This document shows positions 8,902-19,917 of a stretch of 47,783 nucleotides of DNA, piece after piece. The translations under genes and the position numbers were made by a program. Under the pieces are notes generated by a model. It did no database searches and was not told the origin of the DNA. It saw only the letters and a program-made list of their open reading frames with translations. Where the stretch lies: the NCBI GenBank assembly GCA_027483345.1, contig JAIXUV010000010.1:1-47783 (forward strand). The letters run 5' to 3'. Origin of the DNA: Verrucomicrobiales bacterium (GTDB taxonomy: Bacteria > Verrucomicrobiota > Verrucomicrobiia > Limisphaerales > UBA9464). The number at the start of each line of letters is the position of its first letter. Within the stretch, counting starts at the first letter, position 1.

Positions 8902-8977
8902 CGTCTGATTCGTTGGCCAAGGGTGCGGTTCCCGTCTCCCGGCTTCCACACGGGGCCGCCGCGACGCAGGCTGCGGC

Positions 8978-11743
8978 ATGATCCGTTCGCAAGCCCCGGG
9001 ATGTCCCGACCGGACCGGCTCCGCTCTCGCGGCGGCGGTCCTTCGGATGGCCGCGTTGGTTCCCCTCCTCCTACTCGCGACCGCCGCGGGCTCGTTCCGT
9101 GCCGGAGCCCAGGGGCAAGGGCCGAACGTCGTGGTCATCCTCGCCGACGACCTCGGCGCCCACGACCCCGGCTTCGGTGGCAGCCGCTTCCACGAGACGC
9201 CGAACCTCGATCGGCTTGCCCGGGAGGGCGTGCGGTTCACCCAGGCCTATTCGGCGTGCACGGTCTGTTCGCCGACGCGCGCGGCACTGATGACCGGCAA
9301 GGCCCCGGCGCGATTGAAGATCACCGACTGGATCGCAGGACACACGCGTCCGAAGGCCAAGCTCTCGCCGCCGGCCGACTGGGTGAAGGCGTTGCCGCTG
9401 TCCGAGACCACCCTGGCCGAGCGCGCCCGCTCCAACGGCCTCGCGACACTCCACATCGGCAAATGGCATCTTGGCGGCGAAGGCTTCGGTCCGCTGGAAC
9501 AGGGCTTCGACACCAATCTCGGTGGCGACCACCGCGGCCAGCCGCCCTCGTACTTCGTCCCCTACGGACTTCCCCAGCTGAAGGACGGACCGAAGGAGGA
9601 ATATCTCACCGACCGTGAAGGACGGGAGGCCGCCGCGTTCATCCGGTCCCGGGCCGGGAAGCCGTTTTTCCTGAACGTGGCGTTCCATGGCGTGCACACG
9701 CCGCTCCAGGCGCCGGAGAAGCTGGTCCGGAAGTACCGCCGCAAGGCCGCCAAGCTCGGCGGAGCCCAGACCAACGCCGTCTATGCCGCCATGCTGGAGA
9801 GCCTCGACACCGCGGTCGGACGCATCCTCAAGGCGCTGGAGGAAACCGGCGAGGCCGGCAACACGCTGGTGGTCTTCACTTCCGACAACGGCGGGCTGGT
9901 GCTCGGCGCCGAGCCGCCCACCTCCAACGCCCCGCTCCGCTCGGGCAAGGGTTCCCCGTGCGAAGGCGGCGTCCGCGTGCCGCTGCTGGTCCGCTGGCCC
10001 GGTGTCACCACCCCCGGCACGATCTGCAACGAACCGGTCGTCACCATGGACGTCGCCGCCACCGTCGCCGCCGCCCTCGGCAGCCCGCTCCCTCCCGCGA
10101 CGTCCGACGGCCTCGACCTCTCCCCGTTGCTCCGTCAGACCACCGCGACCCTGCCGCGACCCGGGATCTTCTGGCACTATCCGCACTACCATCCCGGAGG
10201 CGCCACGCCCTACGCCGCCGTCCGTTCCGGCGACTGGAAGCTGATCCAGTACTACGAGGACGGACACCACGAGCTGTTCCATTTGTCCAAGGATCCGCGG
10301 GAGCGGACGAACCTCGCGACCCTGCAGCCCGAGAAGACGCTCGAGTTGGCGCGCCTGCTGTTCGATTGGCAGGGACGCGTCGGGGCCCAGTGGCCATTGG
10401 CGAATCCGGACCACGTCCCGGAACCGGCTCACCACGCGGACAACACCGACATCCTGCTCCATTCCCGCACCGCCCAGGTCCACGGAAGCGTCCTGCGCTA
10501 CGAGCCGATGCCCTTCAAGGACACCCTCGGCTGGTGGGCTCGCGTCGAGGACTGGGCGGACTGGAAGATCGAGCTGATCGCGTCGGGGCTCTACGAGATC
10601 GAGCTCACCCAGGGCTGTGGACGCGGCAGCGGCGGCGCCGAGGTCGATCTGGTGATCAACGGCCGCACGATTCCGTTCGTCGTCGAGGAGACCGGCCACT
10701 TCCAGAACTTCATCGTGCGCCGCCTCGGCCAGGTCGACCTGGTGAAGGGTCGCAACACGATCGAGGTGAGGCCCCGGACCAAGCCCGGGGGCGCGGTGAT
10801 GGATCTCCGCCAGATCCGGCTGGTTCCCGCGGACTTCGGGCGGCGACTGACCGAGGCCGGCCGCGACGTGCTCCATGCCAAGCGGATCGTGGTGCTCGGC
10901 GACAGCATCACCTACGGCGGCGAATGGCTGGAACTGGCCGAGGCCGTGGTGCGGCGGCATCACAACGTCCGCTGCCCGCGCTTCTTCAACCTCGGCCTGC
11001 CCAGCGAGACCGTCTCCGGGCTGTCCGAGGAAGGCCATGCCGGCGGCGCCTTCCCGCGGCCCGACCTGAATGAACGCCTCCAGCGGGTGCTCGAGAAGGT
11101 CCGTCCGGACCTCATCCTCGCCTGCTACGGCATGAACGACGGCATCTACTTCCCGCTGTCCGAGGAACGCTTCGCGAAGTTCCGCGACGGAATGCGACGC
11201 CTGCACGAGACGGCGGCCAAGGCCGGCGTCCGGGTCATCCACCTGACGCCCCCCGTCTTCGATTCCGTGCCGCTGGCCGGCAAGACGCTCCCCGCCGGAC
11301 TCGACCGCTATCCGCAGCCGTTCGAAGGCTACGACTCGGTGCTCGCCGCCTACGGGGACTGGCTGCTGTCGCAGAGGAAGGTCGGATGGGAGGTCGTCGA
11401 CATCCACGGACCCATGCGCCGTTTCCTCGACGAGGCGCGCCGTGCCGACCCGTCCTTCCGCTTGTCCGGCGACGGCGTTCACGCCAACGGCCAGGGCCAT
11501 TGGCTCATGGCGCGGGAGTTCGTGAGGAGCCTCGGTTTCGCTGAAGAAGAGGACCTCGGACCGCTTCCCGGCCCCGGACTTTCGGAATCCGGTCCGCTTG
11601 GGCAGATCCGTGTTCTGCAGCGCCTGGAGAAGGACGCCTGGCTCACCCATGTCGGGCACAAGCGACCGGGCATGTCGGCCGGCCGGCCGATGGCGGAGGT
11701 CGAGACGGAGGCCCTGAAGATCCGGTCGGCCTTGGCCCGCTGA
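8978..11743 (+). CDS. Secreted sulfatase - SGNH hydrolase fusion
   Basis: A 921-residue exported protein with at least three parts. A signal peptide lies near residues 24-45. Residues about 50-470 are an arylsulfatase-type (S1) domain with the activation motif CSPTR at 97-101, whose Cys would become formylglycine, plus the metal-site phrases ILADDLG, HIGKWHLGG and FTSDNGG. Residues about 500-625 form a beta-rich module resembling a carbohydrate-binding or fucosidase-type C-terminal domain. Residues about 635-860 are an SGNH/GDSL esterase with block I GDSITYGG (Ser643), block III GMNDG (Asn720) and block V DGVH (Asp832, His835). The likely job is to remove sulfate and acyl groups from the same polysaccharide. 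The true start could be the ATG at 9047, which begins just before the signal peptide. Confidence 0.92.
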   Translation: MIRSQAPGCPDRTGSALAAAVLRMAALVPLLLLATAAGSFRAGAQGQGPNVVVILADDLGAHDPGFGGSRFHETPNLDRLAREGVRFTQAYSACTVCSPTRAALMTGKAPARLKITDWIAGHTRPKAKLSPPADWVKALPLSETTLAERARSNGLATLHIGKWHLGGEGFGPLEQGFDTNLGGDHRGQPPSYFVPYGLPQLKDGPKEEYLTDREGREAAAFIRSRAGKPFFLNVAFHGVHTPLQAPEKLVRKYRRKAAKLGGAQTNAVYAAMLESLDTAVGRILKALEETGEAGNTLVVFTSDNGGLVLGAEPPTSNAPLRSGKGSPCEGGVRVPLLVRWPGVTTPGTICNEPVVTMDVAATVAAALGSPLPPATSDGLDLSPLLRQTTATLPRPGIFWHYPHYHPGGATPYAAVRSGDWKLIQYYEDGHHELFHLSKDPRERTNLATLQPEKTLELARLLFDWQGRVGAQWPLANPDHVPEPAHHADNTDILLHSRTAQVHGSVLRYEPMPFKDTLGWWARVEDWADWKIELIASGLYEIELTQGCGRGSGGAEVDLVINGRTIPFVVEETGHFQNFIVRRLGQVDLVKGRNTIEVRPRTKPGGAVMDLRQIRLVPADFGRRLTEAGRDVLHAKRIVVLGDSITYGGEWLELAEAVVRRHHNVRCPRFFNLGLPSETVSGLSEEGHAGGAFPRPDLNERLQRVLEKVRPDLILACYGMNDGIYFPLSEERFAKFRDGMRRLHETAAKAGVRVIHLTPPVFDSVPLAGKTLPAGLDRYPQPFEGYDSVLAAYGDWLLSQRKVGWEVVDIHGPMRRFLDEARRADPSFRLSGDGVHANGQGHWLMAREFVRSLGFAEEEDLGPLPGPGLSESGPLGQIRVLQRLEKDAWLTHVGHKRPGMSAGRPMAEVETEALKIRSALAR

Positions 11744-11785
11744 AGCCGGGACCGGTCGGATCGCGGCCATTCTGGAAAACACGGA

Positions 11786-11827
11786 GCCCGCGCGGGGAAT
11801 CGTCGAAACGATGTCCCTCGCGCGGGC
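11786..11827. terminator. Long hairpin between convergent genes
   Basis: GCCCGCGCGGGGAATCGT pairs with ACGATGTCCCTCGCGCGGGC across a CGAA loop, with small bulges. It sits between the sulfatase gene (+) and the CxxCH protein gene (-), where a bidirectional terminator is expected. There is no T-tract, so it is not a classical intrinsic terminator. Confidence 0.45.
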
Positions 11828-11859
11828 CGGTCTGTGCTAGGCGGAACGAGTGCGCCCCT

Positions 11860-13251
11860 TCAGTGCACGAAGTTCGGCACATGACGTCCCCGCGGGCCGG
11901 GTCCGTTGCCGTAGGCGCCGAAGCTGGCGATCAGTTCCTCGAGTTCCACCTTGCGACGTTGGAGGTCGTTGAAGGTCCGCGTCGTCGACGGCACCACGGG
12001 ATCCGGAAGCGTCGTTCCGGTCAGGAACCCGGCCAAGGTGGCGGGCTTCCCGAGCGAACGGGGGAGCGAGTGGTCCACGGGGAACCCGATCTGCAGGAAC
12101 GCGGCACCGGTCTCGGCGCGGTGGCAGCCGTTGCAGGTGTTCAGGGCGAAGCTGTGACGCGCCTCGTTGTCGCGGATGCCGGAGGCGCTCCAGGGGACGT
12201 CCACGAACGGCTCGAAGAACGGCAGCACCGTGAAGGTCCGGTCCCCGGCATCCTCGAAGTCGGAGACCTGGAACGGTCCCGAGAGCGCGGAGGCGGCCGA
12301 GGCACCGCGCGGCACCGAGAACGTCTCCGACACCAGGCCTGCGGCGTGGGCGTTGATGTACTCCGCCAGGTCCGGGGTCCCGTTCAGCGCGAGCATGTCC
12401 GGCGTCAGGGCCACGGGTTCCTGACGGAGGCGCCGGGTGGTGGTGTCGATGACGAACTCACGTAGCTCCCACGGGAAACCGAGGGCGAGTTCGTTCGAGC
12501 GGATCTGGTTCAGGGAGGAACCGTTCGGCCGCGTCGGTGCGGCGCCGCGGTCGGTGAAGCGGCGGGTGACGTTCTCCAAGGCCGCGTTGTAGGCCGGGCT
12601 TCCCAGCGGATGCGCCCCCAGTCCGGCCCAGAGATTGGCCCAGTCCCGCAGTTGCCGCATGTCGGTGGCGGGCAGGCCGTACTCCAGGATCACCACGAAG
12701 GCGCCTTCGCCCGTGCCGGCCAACGACGGCAACGGAAGACCGTCCGCGCCGAGCACGCCGAACACGAAGCGGCCCTCGCCGGCGGTCGTGACCGAGTTGC
12801 CGTCCCGCACGTGCAGATCCATGCGGTTGACGATGGCGAGCAGCTTGAAAGGCGCCTTGTCGAGGTCGAGCCGGCGGCCGCCCGAGGCGCGCAGCCACGG
12901 TTCGATCACGAGTTCGCGGATCGACGGCCGGGCCGGAGCGACCGAACCGTTGAGCGTCTGGTCCGACTCCCAGTGCGCGAGCCAATCCAGGACGAACCGC
13001 GAGGGGTCCTGTCGGCCCGCCATGTTCTCGATCAGATGCCGGAAGCTCCACGCCGCACGCGGACCGTTCCGGGGATTCGTGCGGACCGGATCCTCGACGA
13101 CCCGCAGGTCGGTGATGAGCAGCTGGGACTCGGGTCGGATGACGGTCCGGATCGCAGGGGTGGCGGTGACCGGCGGTCCGGCCGGCTTCGGGGCCGCGTG
13201 CGATGCGCTGGTGAGGGCGAGGGCGGCGGCGAGGAGCAGTGTTTGTTTCAT
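11860..13251 (-). CDS. Secreted protein with a single CxxCH motif, function unknown
   Basis: A 463-residue protein with a clear signal peptide (residues 1-19, ending SHAA) and otherwise no family I can name. Near residue 375 it has CNGCH preceded by NTC, a canonical covalent heme-binding sequence, followed by a segment rich in Gly and Pro. One motif in a large protein with no other cytochrome features could be a true c-type heme or a simple metal-binding pair. The central part has many Arg/Asp-rich beta-like segments. Similar single-CxxCH exported proteins occur in Verrucomicrobiota and Myxococcota without known roles. The gene stands alone, convergent with the sulfatase gene. Confidence 0.85.
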   Translation of the reverse strand: MKQTLLLAAALALTSASHAAPKPAGPPVTATPAIRTVIRPESQLLITDLRVVEDPVRTNPRNGPRAAWSFRHLIENMAGRQDPSRFVLDWLAHWESDQTLNGSVAPARPSIRELVIEPWLRASGGRRLDLDKAPFKLLAIVNRMDLHVRDGNSVTTAGEGRFVFGVLGADGLPLPSLAGTGEGAFVVILEYGLPATDMRQLRDWANLWAGLGAHPLGSPAYNAALENVTRRFTDRGAAPTRPNGSSLNQIRSNELALGFPWELREFVIDTTTRRLRQEPVALTPDMLALNGTPDLAEYINAHAAGLVSETFSVPRGASAASALSGPFQVSDFEDAGDRTFTVLPFFEPFVDVPWSASGIRDNEARHSFALNTCNGCHRAETGAAFLQIGFPVDHSLPRSLGKPATLAGFLTGTTLPDPVVPSTTRTFNDLQRRKVELEELIASFGAYGNGPGPRGRHVPNFVH

Positions 13252-13576
13252 GGGGCTTTCCTCTCTTCCTGGATGCGTCGGGAACCTCCCGACGTCTCCA
13301 TTCAGCCCCTCCCCTGTTTCGCCCTCATTTCGGCTTCATCGGAGATTCATTAAGGCCGGGTTAAGAATCCGCCTCATTCAAATAAGCCGATCTTATCAGC
13401 AAAGAGCATGGTTGGAACGCCTCTATGGCGACTCCGATCCCGGAAATCCCTCCAAAAACGCCAGGGAAGATTCCCTTCCGGTACCCTCGCGGCCTGGCGT
13501 CTTGGCGTGCGGGTTCCTTCTGGAAGGGTTCGGCTTGGCGAGAGGCCAATTCCCACGCCCGTCGTCCGACTCCGGA
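13252..13576. other. Gene-free gap with a repeat-like segment
   Basis: No gene is visible. The part at about 13457-13515 contains ACGCCAGGG and GCCTGGCGT as inverted arms, and CTGGCGTCTTGGCGTGCGGG, related to the GGCGTCTTTGCG-type core of the dispersed repeats at 8747, 18271, 36841 and 37829. The part just upstream of the CxxCH gene is more AT-rich and may carry its promoter; I could not define -35 and -10 boxes with confidence. Confidence 0.5.
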
Positions 13577-13876
13577 TCAGGCGAAGTCGTACACGATCAC
13601 CTTCACGCAGACCTTCTTGAAGACGGTCTCGACGAACTCCACGTGCATCGGATGGACCTGGTAGTCGTCCTGCGACTTCTTGTCGGGGAACACGAGGTTC
13701 AGCGCGACCTGGTAGCTCTGGTCGACCACCGGACGATGGCTCGGGACCATCCGGCCGACGTGGAACGTCAGCACGCCGGGGATCGGACGGAGGAACTTCT
13801 CGCAGCCGGCGATCAGGTCGTCGGTGGCCTTCGGGTTCTTCGGGTCGGTGAAGAAGATGACGACATGGGAGAACAT
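13577..13876 (-). CDS. Dabb (stress-responsive alpha/beta barrel) domain protein
   Basis: A 99-residue single-domain protein of the dimeric ferredoxin-like alpha/beta barrel superfamily. The start FSHVVIFF, the central FHVGRMVPSHRPVVDQSYQ segment and the later YQVHPMHVEFVE phrase fit the Dabb family, in which a conserved His-Pro-x-His region lies near the second half. Family members have been tied to stress responses or small-molecule enzymes, but most bacterial ones have no assigned reaction. It has no signal peptide and is cytoplasmic. It ends 93 bases upstream of the PSD1 gene's far end region on another transcription unit, so context adds little. Confidence 0.88.
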   Translation of the reverse strand: MFSHVVIFFTDPKNPKATDDLIAGCEKFLRPIPGVLTFHVGRMVPSHRPVVDQSYQVALNLVFPDKKSQDDYQVHPMHVEFVETVFKKVCVKVIVYDFA

Positions 13877-13968
13877 GGGACGGAAACGCTAGTGGGGGAG
13901 CGGGCCGAGACAACCGGGAAATCTCCGCGGGCTGTGAAATCCCGGTGACCACGACGACGCGACCCAGC

Positions 13969-16230
<2,262 letters not shown>

Positions 16231-16365
16231 CCCAAGCGCAAAGTCGTGGGCTGCGTCCCTTGGGCTGCGCACCGCACGCCGGGCTTGCCAAGGGTGGTCA
16301 TCGGAATAGCGTGCGGAAGAACCCCCCTCGGACTTTTCGCGTCACCCCAAACGCATCCCCCTGCC

Positions 16366-16647
16366 ATGCACTACATCGCCATCGCCATCTTCCCCAAGGA
16401 CACCAAGACCCTCGCGGAAATCGCGGGACGTCGGCACACCTACCGGTATCCGGCCGCGTTCTCGAACGTGCAGAGCTACCTCGATGTTCAGGGTGGCCGC
16501 GCGATCATCCACTTCGAGACCGACGAGGCCGCCTCGATCCTCCGCTACACCGCGGACTGGCCCGAGGTGAGTTTCGACCTGTTCCCGGTGGTTCCGAGCG
16601 ACAACGCCTGGCCGACCTTCCTGGCGAGCAAGAAGCTCTCGCCTTGA
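16366..16647 (+). CDS. Small DUF3303-like protein
   Basis: A 93-residue cytoplasmic protein starting HYIAIAIFPKD. It alternates beta strands and helices and ends in a DLFPVVPSDNAWPTF segment, resembling the DUF3303 / dimeric ferredoxin-like small proteins; the assignment is by general look and is moderate. The start at 16366 follows a CCCCTGCC leader without an obvious ribosome-binding site, but conservation-like composition begins there, and the frame upstream reads as non-protein. It lies between, and opposite to, the PSD1 and DUF1501 genes and diverges from the former with about 135 bases between starts. Confidence 0.75.
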   Translation: MHYIAIAIFPKDTKTLAEIAGRRHTYRYPAAFSNVQSYLDVQGGRAIIHFETDEAASILRYTADWPEVSFDLFPVVPSDNAWPTFLASKKLSP

Positions 16648-16690
16648 TGGGCTTCAGGCCGCAGGCGACGGGAATCCGACAGCGGCGCCA

Positions 16691-18187
16691 TCAGGCGAGG
16701 ATCGGCCGGATCACCTCGCCGTGCACGTCCGTGAGACGGCGGTCGATGCCGTTGTGACGGAAGGTGAGCCGGGTGTGGTCGATGCCCAGGAGGTGCAGGA
16801 CGGTCGCGTGGATGTCGTACACCTCCGTGATGTTGGAGCGGTCCTGGGGCTTGTAGCCCCATTCGTCGCTCTGGCCGTGGGTGACGCCGCCACGGATGCC
16901 GCCGCCGCAGAGCCAGTTGGTGAAGACGAACGGGTTGTGGTCCCGGCCCTTGCCGCCTTGGGCGCACGGCATGCGGCCGAACTCGGTGGTCCAGAGGATG
17001 AGGGTGTCGTCGAGCAGTCCGCGCTGCTTCAGGTCCTCGATCAACGCCGCCACCGCGGTGGCCATGCCGAGGGACAGGGGACCGTGGTCGCGGGCGATGT
17101 CCTCGTGGGAATCCCAGTTCCGTCGCGGGAAGCTGTTGTCGTTGCCGGACCAGATCTGGACGAAGCGGACGCCGCGTTCGAGGAGACGCCGCGCAGTGAG
17201 GCATTTGCGGCCCATGATGTCGGCCTCCTCGGCGGCGTTGATCTCGGCGGGCCAGCGCTTCGTGGTGTCGTCGATCCCGTACTTGGCGCGGACCCACGCC
17301 GGTTCCCTCGAGATGTCGAGCGCCTCCGGGGCGGCCAACTGCATCCGGGCGGCCAGCTCATAGCTGCGGATCCGCGCCTCCAGCCGTGAGTCGCCGGGCC
17401 GGGTCGAGGCATGGAGACCGTTCAGACGCGCGAGCGTCGCGAGGCTGTCCGGTTCCGACTCGGAGGTGATGAATCCGTTGCCGGGAGGCGGAAAGAGGTC
17501 CTCGACCGGAGTCTCGGCGCCGACGCGGACGAGCGTGCCCTGGTGTTCGGCAGGGAGGAACGCCGAGTCCCAGTTTTTGGCACCGTTGGACGGCATGCCG
17601 CGGAGGTCGGGCATCACCACGAAGGTCGGCAGGTTCTCGTTCAGCGATCCCAGTCCGTAGCTGGCCCAGCAGCCCATCCCTGGGAACCCCGGCGTGTTGA
17701 AGCCGGTGGCCTGGAGCAGCGTGGCCTGCGAGTGGACGCCGGTCTTGCCGACGAGGTTGTGGATGAACGCGATGTCGTCCACGACCCGGCCGACCGGTTC
17801 GACGATCTCGCTGAGGTGCTTCCCGCAGCCGCCGTGCGGACGGAACTTCCAGGGCGAAGCGAAGGTGGATCCGAGACCGTCCTGGAACAGTTCCACGGCC
17901 TCGCCCGGATCCCACTTCTCGCCGTGGTGCTTCGCGAGGGCGGGCTTGTGGTCCCACATGTCGACGTGGCTCGCGGCGCCGGCCATGAAGAGCTGCACGA
18001 CCCGCTTCGCGCGGGGCCGCGCGGGTGGGGTCTTCGAAGCGGAAGGCGTGGCGGCGAGCAGACCCTGTTCACCGAGCAACGAGGCCAGTGCGATGCCGCC
18101 GAGTCCGCCGCCGGAACGCCAGAGGAACTCGCGCCGGTTCAGCGGCTGGGCCCGACCGGGACGGTGCCAAGGCGACTGGGGGGACAT
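16691..18187 (-). CDS. DUF1501 family protein, Tat-exported
   Basis: A 498-residue protein of the DUF1501 family, which falls in the alkaline phosphatase/sulfatase-like superfamily. The N terminus carries a twin-arginine signal (NRREFLWRSGG followed by a hydrophobic stretch), so it is exported folded. Recognisable segments are FMAGAASHVDMWDHKP, GRRVDDIAFIHNL-like text, the TEFGRMP motif and the C-terminal DIHATVLHLLGIDH. The enzyme activity of the family is not established. It is usually encoded next to a DUF1549/DUF1553 gene; here the PSD1 gene lies downstream on the same strand, separated by the small opposite-strand gene. The start at 18187 is the first ATG before the Tat motif. Confidence 0.93.
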   Translation of the reverse strand: MSPQSPWHRPGRAQPLNRREFLWRSGGGLGGIALASLLGEQGLLAATPSASKTPPARPRAKRVVQLFMAGAASHVDMWDHKPALAKHHGEKWDPGEAVELFQDGLGSTFASPWKFRPHGGCGKHLSEIVEPVGRVVDDIAFIHNLVGKTGVHSQATLLQATGFNTPGFPGMGCWASYGLGSLNENLPTFVVMPDLRGMPSNGAKNWDSAFLPAEHQGTLVRVGAETPVEDLFPPPGNGFITSESEPDSLATLARLNGLHASTRPGDSRLEARIRSYELAARMQLAAPEALDISREPAWVRAKYGIDDTTKRWPAEINAAEEADIMGRKCLTARRLLERGVRFVQIWSGNDNSFPRRNWDSHEDIARDHGPLSLGMATAVAALIEDLKQRGLLDDTLILWTTEFGRMPCAQGGKGRDHNPFVFTNWLCGGGIRGGVTHGQSDEWGYKPQDRSNITEVYDIHATVLHLLGIDHTRLTFRHNGIDRRLTDVHGEVIRPILA

Positions 18188-18270
18188 CTTGGATCGAAAG
18201 TCTCCCGGAGACCCCGGTGCCGACAAGACCGGAGGGCCTGGACTCCGAGGCTGGGCTCCCGCGGAAAGGG

Positions 18271-18415
18271 AACTCGCGCCCAGGCGCCAAGCCGCGAAGG
18301 AACGGGAGGGAACAGCGGATTTTGTGACAGCCCAGCCGTTCTCCGGCCGAGGGTTTCCGATTCGGCTCCGGCTCCGGCCTCCGCTTGGCGCCTTGGCGTG
18401 TTTGCGTGAGGCGCG
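18271..18415. repeat. Dispersed intergenic repeat with inverted arms (copy B)
   Basis: AACTCGCGCCCAGGCGCCAA at 18271 and GGCGCCTTGGCGTGTTTGCG before 18410 form imperfect inverted arms of about 30 bases. The right arm ends TTTGCGTGAGGCGCG, the same core as at 37829-37990. It lies in the gap between thrC and the DUF1501 gene. Confidence 0.6.
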
Positions 18416-18441
18416 TCCTCGCTCCCCTTTAATCGATCTCG

Positions 18442-19527
18442 CTAAGCCAGACCGACGGCGGCCATGACCGCCTCCTTGGTCGCCTTGGCGACGAGCGGTT
18501 CGAAGCCAGAGACGCGGATCGCGGTGTCGGGATCCTTCAAGCCATGGCCGGTCATCGTCGCGGTGACGAGTGCTCCTTCCGGGATCTCGTTGTTGGCGAT
18601 GGCGCGGATGAGGCCGGCCAGCGGTGCGGCGCAGGCGGGTTCGACCATAATCCCCTCGGTGCGGGCGAGCAGCCGGTACGCGTGGAGGATCTCGTCGTCG
18701 GTGACCGAACGGATCGCGCCGCCGGACTCGGAGGCGGCGTTCATGGCGCCGTGCCAGCTGGCGGGGTTGCCGATACGGATGGCGGTGGCGACGGTCTCGG
18801 GGTTGGCTACCGGATGCCCGAGCACGAGCGGTGCGGCTCCGGCGGCCTGCCAACCCATCATGCGGGGCAGGGTGTCGGACAGGCCGGCGTCGGCGTACTC
18901 CTTGAAGCCCTTCCAGTAGGCCGTGATGTTGCCGGCGTTGCCCACCGGCAGGAAATGGAAGTCTGGCGCGTCGCCCAAGGCGTCGCAGATCTCGAAGGCC
19001 GCGGTCTTCTGGCCTTCGATCCGGACCGGATTGACCGAATTCACCACCTCGACGAGGCCGGTCTCGCCGAGTTCGCGGACGATGTTCAGGGCGTCGTCGA
19101 AGTTGCCCTCGATGCTCACCGTGGTGGCGCCGTAGAGGAGCGCCTGGGACATCTTGCCGTGGGCGATCTTGCCCTGGGGCAGGAGGACGACGCACTTGAG
19201 GCCGGCGCGCGCGGCGTAGGCGGCGGCGCTGGCGGAGGTGTTGCCGGTGCTCGCGCAGACGACCGTCTTGGCACCGCGCTCGAGCGCGCGGGTGATGGCC
19301 ATGGTCATCCCGCGGTCCTTGAAGGAGCAGGTCGGGTTCATCGCCTCGTACTTGAGGCGGAGGTCGAACTTTCCGCCGATGGCGTCGACGAAGCGCGGGA
19401 CGGGGATCAGCGGCGTGTTGCCCTCGAGCAGCGTGACGACCGGCGTCTCGGCGGTGACGGGCAGGAAGCGGGCGTAGCGGCGGATGACGCCGGGCCACGC
19501 AGGCGCGGATGGGACGGTCGAACTCAT
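18442..19527 (-). CDS. thrC: Threonine synthase
   Basis: PLP enzyme making L-threonine from O-phospho-L-homoserine, the last step of threonine biosynthesis; cytoplasmic. The 361-residue protein has the PLP-lysine motif SFKDRG (Lys70), the phosphate-binding/substrate segment [19 protein letters not shown], and [18 protein letters not shown]. The length matches the short (fold-type II, Bacillus-like) threonine synthases. The start at 19527 places the conserved [12 protein letters not shown] near residue 35, as expected; the frame stays open upstream but the added text is not protein-like. No hom or thrB gene adjoins it. Confidence 0.96.
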   Translation of the reverse strand: MSSTVPSAPAWPGVIRRYARFLPVTAETPVVTLLEGNTPLIPVPRFVDAIGGKFDLRLKYEAMNPTCSFKDRGMTMAITRALERGAKTVVCASTGNTSASAAAYAARAGLKCVVLLPQGKIAHGKMSQALLYGATTVSIEGNFDDALNIVRELGETGLVEVVNSVNPVRIEGQKTAAFEICDALGDAPDFHFLPVGNAGNITAYWKGFKEYADAGLSDTLPRMMGWQAAGAAPLVLGHPVANPETVATAIRIGNPASWHGAMNAASESGGAIRSVTDDEILHAYRLLARTEGIMVEPACAAPLAGLIRAIANNEIPEGALVTATMTGHGLKDPDTAIRVSGFEPLVAKATKEAVMAAVGLA

Positions 19528-19663
19528 CGTGTCTGGACGCAAAAGGTCGGGAAAAACGGTCGCGGAGGCTGGAAAACCCGGCCGCCGCGCGCAAGGGGGG
19601 AAGTGCACGCCCCCCGGGCCGACAACACCCATCCCCGGCGCCTCCCGCGCCTCCTGACGCACC

Positions 19664-19837
19664 TCACCTCGACCGCTTCTCCATGTCCCGTTCCATCGCC
19701 TTGAGCTTCTTCTCCATCTCGATCATGGCCTTGTCCATCGACTCCATCGCGTCGACGGCGCGTTCCTCCGGGGTCCGACATCCGACGACCAACAGGCACA
19801 CAAGGCCGACCGCCATCGATTTGAGCAGGGTCTTCAT
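19664..19837 (-). CDS. Tiny Met/Glu-rich lipoprotein
   Basis: A 57-residue product: a basic start (MKTLLKS), a hydrophobic core and a lipobox (LVVGC, Cys at residue 20), then a mature part of about 37 residues that forms one amphipathic helix rich in Met, Glu, Lys and Asp (heptad-like [20 protein letters not shown]). It could be a small outer-membrane lipoprotein like Lpp or an entericidin-type peptide; sequence alone does not decide. It lies between purL and thrC on the same strand, about 80 bases below the purL stop and 137 above the thrC start. No clear ribosome-binding site is seen. Confidence 0.7.
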   Translation of the reverse strand: MKTLLKSMAVGLVCLLVVGCRTPEERAVDAMESMDKAMIEMEKKLKAMERDMEKRSR

Positions 19838-19917
19838 GGAAGAGGGGATAATCGGTAACGGCACGCCGCTTTTCGGGAAAGACCTTCCTTCGATGGAGGG
19901 TTTCCGTTCCCGGTCCC

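Noticed and set aside
7269-8951. Long minus-strand frame across the binding-protein gene
   Set aside because: It is the antisense of the strongly supported binding-protein gene and tRNA region, and its text is Arg/Gly/Val-rich without motifs. High-GC genomes give many such frames.
16691-19594. A 967-residue fused protein reading through thrC and DUF1501
   Set aside because: The upstream two thirds are an out-of-frame shadow of thrC with Arg/Gly-rich text; the DUF1501 protein starts at 18187 just before its Tat signal.
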